A DNA stretch of 12,570 nt from Clostridiales bacterium UBA7568 (lineage in GTDB: Bacteria > Bacillota > Clostridia > Oscillospirales > CAG-272). Made by a program: the position numbers and the translations under genes. The stretch spans positions 231,327 through 243,896 of the forward strand of contig DLLG01000004.1 in NCBI GenBank assembly GCA_002479075.1. The letters are read 5' to 3'. Position 1 is the first letter of the stretch; every line of letters starts with the position of its first letter. The notes below the pieces were generated by a model. That model was not told the origin of the DNA. It ran no database searches and saw only the letters and a list, made by a program, of their open reading frames with translations. Below, piece by piece: positions 12,487 to 12,570 of this stretch.

Positions 12487-12570
12487 CCGTACTTTTCTTT
12501 GAAAAGAAACCGTACTTTTCTTTGAAAAGAAACCGTACTTTTCTTTGAAAAGAAAAGTAGGCAAAAGAAA
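12487..12570 (+). repeat. Tandem array of 23-bp palindromic repeats, right end
   Basis: Three identical head-to-tail 23-base units start right after the galE stop: 12487-12509, 12510-12532 and 12533-12555. Each begins CCGTACTTTTC. The last runs into AGTAGGC and then AAAAGAAA at the window end. The last copy completes the inverted repeat TACTTTTCTTT / AAAGAAAAGTA (11-bp arms, 2-base centre), and 12536-12561 is identical to the complement of 1-26. The array is cut by the window edge. It carries no spacers and is not a CRISPR. Confidence 0.88.

Noticed and set aside
12289..12564. Minus-strand frame running through the tandem repeats into galE
   Set aside because: Its N-terminal part is a translation of the repeat units and the rest is antisense to galE.
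12487..12570. CRISPR array
   Set aside because: The units are directly adjacent with no spacers and no cas genes are near.
1..12570. Defence island, prophage or mobile element
   Set aside because: No integrase, transposase, capsid, toxin or nuclease gene and no attachment-site repeat was found; all genes but the Cys-rich one fall in recognisable housekeeping or glycan-related families.

Overview
The window looks like a piece of a Clostridia (low-GC Gram-positive lineage) genome, probably from an uncultured anaerobe. The evidence is indirect: most genes have strong AGGAGG-type ribosome sites, there are several near-perfect SigA promoters, a YlmH-type S4 protein, an RlmA-type 23S rRNA methyltransferase, an ECF-transporter S component, and a membrane-anchored amidase with a Thr/Pro linker. 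I could not run any database search. I see no phage, plasmid, insertion sequence, CRISPR array, tRNA or rRNA. No intergenic stretch exceeds about 155 bases.

Layout: (1) 1-2053, minus strand: a serine hydrolase of the beta-lactamase/penicillin-binding fold, then a 71-residue Cys-rich protein. A hairpin between them is at once a good intrinsic terminator and the ribosome-binding site of the small gene. (2) 2187-5239, plus strand: ogt (DNA repair), a rhamnosidase-like protein with an altered active-site motif, and dut (dUTPase). The plus- and minus-strand promoters lie back to back near 2083-2148. (3) A 15-bp perfect hairpin at 5244-5277 separates dut from the convergent minus-strand block 5310-9513. 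In transcription order that block holds two tandem, translationally coupled deacetylase paralogues, a terminator, ylmH, rlmA and a cell-wall amidase with its own consensus promoter. (4) 9669-12486, plus strand: UDP-GlcNAc 2-epimerase (wecB/mnaA), an ECF S component, and galE with its own consensus promoter.

A loose common theme is cell envelope and glycan chemistry (two deacetylases, amidase, wecB, galE, the rhamnosidase-like protein). Housekeeping genes for nucleic acids and ribosomes (ogt, dut, rlmA, ylmH) are interspersed. I do not see a single dedicated pathway.

Two structural signals are not explained by the genes. The first is a short inverted repeat, ATAC-N4-GTATAA. It occurs five times exactly, four of them at or just upstream of gene starts, and has one near-match. 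The second is a palindromic repeat that starts on the base after the stop codon of the outermost gene at each end of the window, in the same orientation relative to each gene, with a tandem array at the right end. These repeats bound the whole window, which may therefore be a contig broken at repeats.
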